From Sulfurimonas sp. (GTDB taxonomy: Bacteria; Campylobacterota; Campylobacteria; Campylobacterales; Sulfurimonadaceae), in contig NVUO01000008.1 of the NCBI GenBank assembly GCA_002733155.1, positions 110,775 to 124,198 on the forward strand: DNA of 13,424 bases, in the 5' to 3' direction. Both the position numbers and the translations under genes were made by a program. The notes beneath the pieces were generated by a model, which did not search any database, was not told the DNA's origin, and worked only from the letters and a program-made list of their open reading frames with translations. Positions 13,146-13,424 of the stretch are shown piece after piece (positions within the stretch are counted from its first letter, which is position 1; every line of letters begins with the position of its first letter).

Positions 13146-13424
13146 TATTACTTTTTTTAGATTTCCTGCCCTCTTTTATAGTCCCTTGTCTTTTTTCACT
13201 TTTCACCTCAACATAATTTCCTAAGGCATCTACTTGATATTTTTTTATAGATAATGAATTTTGTACACCACGACCATATTCTATACTTCCATCATGTTCC
13301 TTAAACATTATCTTAGCCGTTCCACTATCAGTGCTATCATAATAACCCAAAATTTGAACAGATTCTTTTGTAGCTGTTTTTTTAGTTTTAATTTGAATCA
13401 AATCTCTCTTATAATAAGAGAATT
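13141..13424 (-). CDS. cas9: Cas9 (type II-C), C-terminal end, cut by right edge
   Basis: Cas9 is the RNA-guided nuclease of the system. Only the last 93 residues lie in the window; the frame runs on past base 13424 without a start. The fragment opens FSYYKRDLIQIKTKK, matching the II-C pattern FSLxxxDLIxxxxK of the PAM-interacting C-terminal domain. It continues with LGYYDSTDSGTAKI, then GRGVQNSLSIKKYQVDALGN, the near-terminal block seen in N. meningitidis (ALSFQKYQIDELGK) and C. jejuni (NLKVFEKYIVSALGE). The tail is basic (GRKSKKSNK). Neither the RuvC nor the HNH motifs can be checked here. A TTG at 13401 could be mistaken for a start, but conserved Cas9 sequence lies upstream of it. Gene order cas9-cas1-cas2 without csn2 or cas4 fits type II-C. 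Confidence 0.93.
   Translation of the reverse strand, partial: FSYYKRDLIQIKTKKTATKESVQILGYYDSTDSGTAKIMFKEHDGSIEYGRGVQNSLSIKKYQVDALGNYVEVKSEKRQGTIKEGRKSKKSNK

Noticed and set aside
13141..13401. A free-standing 86-residue protein starting at TTG 13401
   Set aside because: The frame continues upstream to the window edge with conserved Cas9 residues (FSYYKRD), so it is the end of cas9, not a separate gene.

Overview
The window is AT-rich and looks chromosomal. The best guess is a member of the Campylobacterota (Sulfurimonas/Arcobacter-like). The guess rests on low GC, tightly overlapping genes, a type II-C CRISPR system whose tracrRNA core resembles the Campylobacter jejuni one, and DUF1566/cadherin-like surface lipoproteins. 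It is an inference; no rRNA or other taxonomic marker is present. All protein genes I can support lie on the minus strand. The CRISPR array and the tracrRNA lie on the plus strand.

Right to left, the first block (about 11550-13424) is a type II-C CRISPR-Cas module: the C-terminal end of cas9 (cut by the right edge), cas1, cas2, then a minimal array of three identical 36-bp repeats and two spacers. The repeats end in an extended -10 promoter, so each spacer is probably transcribed from its own repeat, on the plus strand towards cas2.

The second block (7744-11307) is two genes for exported DUF1566 (Lcl_C) proteins. One is a 1038-residue lipoprotein with five cadherin-like repeats; the other is a 139-residue protein that is little more than a signal peptide plus DUF1566. 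The third block (7256-7740) is non-coding or nearly so. It holds a clear tracrRNA anti-repeat on the plus strand, a palindromic element, a 22-bp tandem repeat derived from that element, and a small arginine-rich ORF.

The fourth block (1-7225) is a type I restriction-modification operon in the order half-hsdS, hsdM, rhuM-2, hsdS, RAYT transposase, rhuM-1, hsdR (cut by the left edge). Most junctions overlap by 4-14 bp, so it should be one translationally coupled transcript from a promoter near 7200. The RAYT gene brought its own REP palindromes, and its first ~30 codons are written in REP sequence.

The most unusual point is the split CRISPR locus. The tracrRNA lies 4 kb from the array, with the DUF1566 genes between them. 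That interval is bounded by two same-orientation copies (16 of 17 bases identical) of a palindromic element; a third copy sits in the cas9-cas1 junction and supplies the cas9 stop codon. Joining the two direct copies would place the tracrRNA immediately upstream of the array. This suggests the surface-protein genes were inserted into a once compact CRISPR locus.
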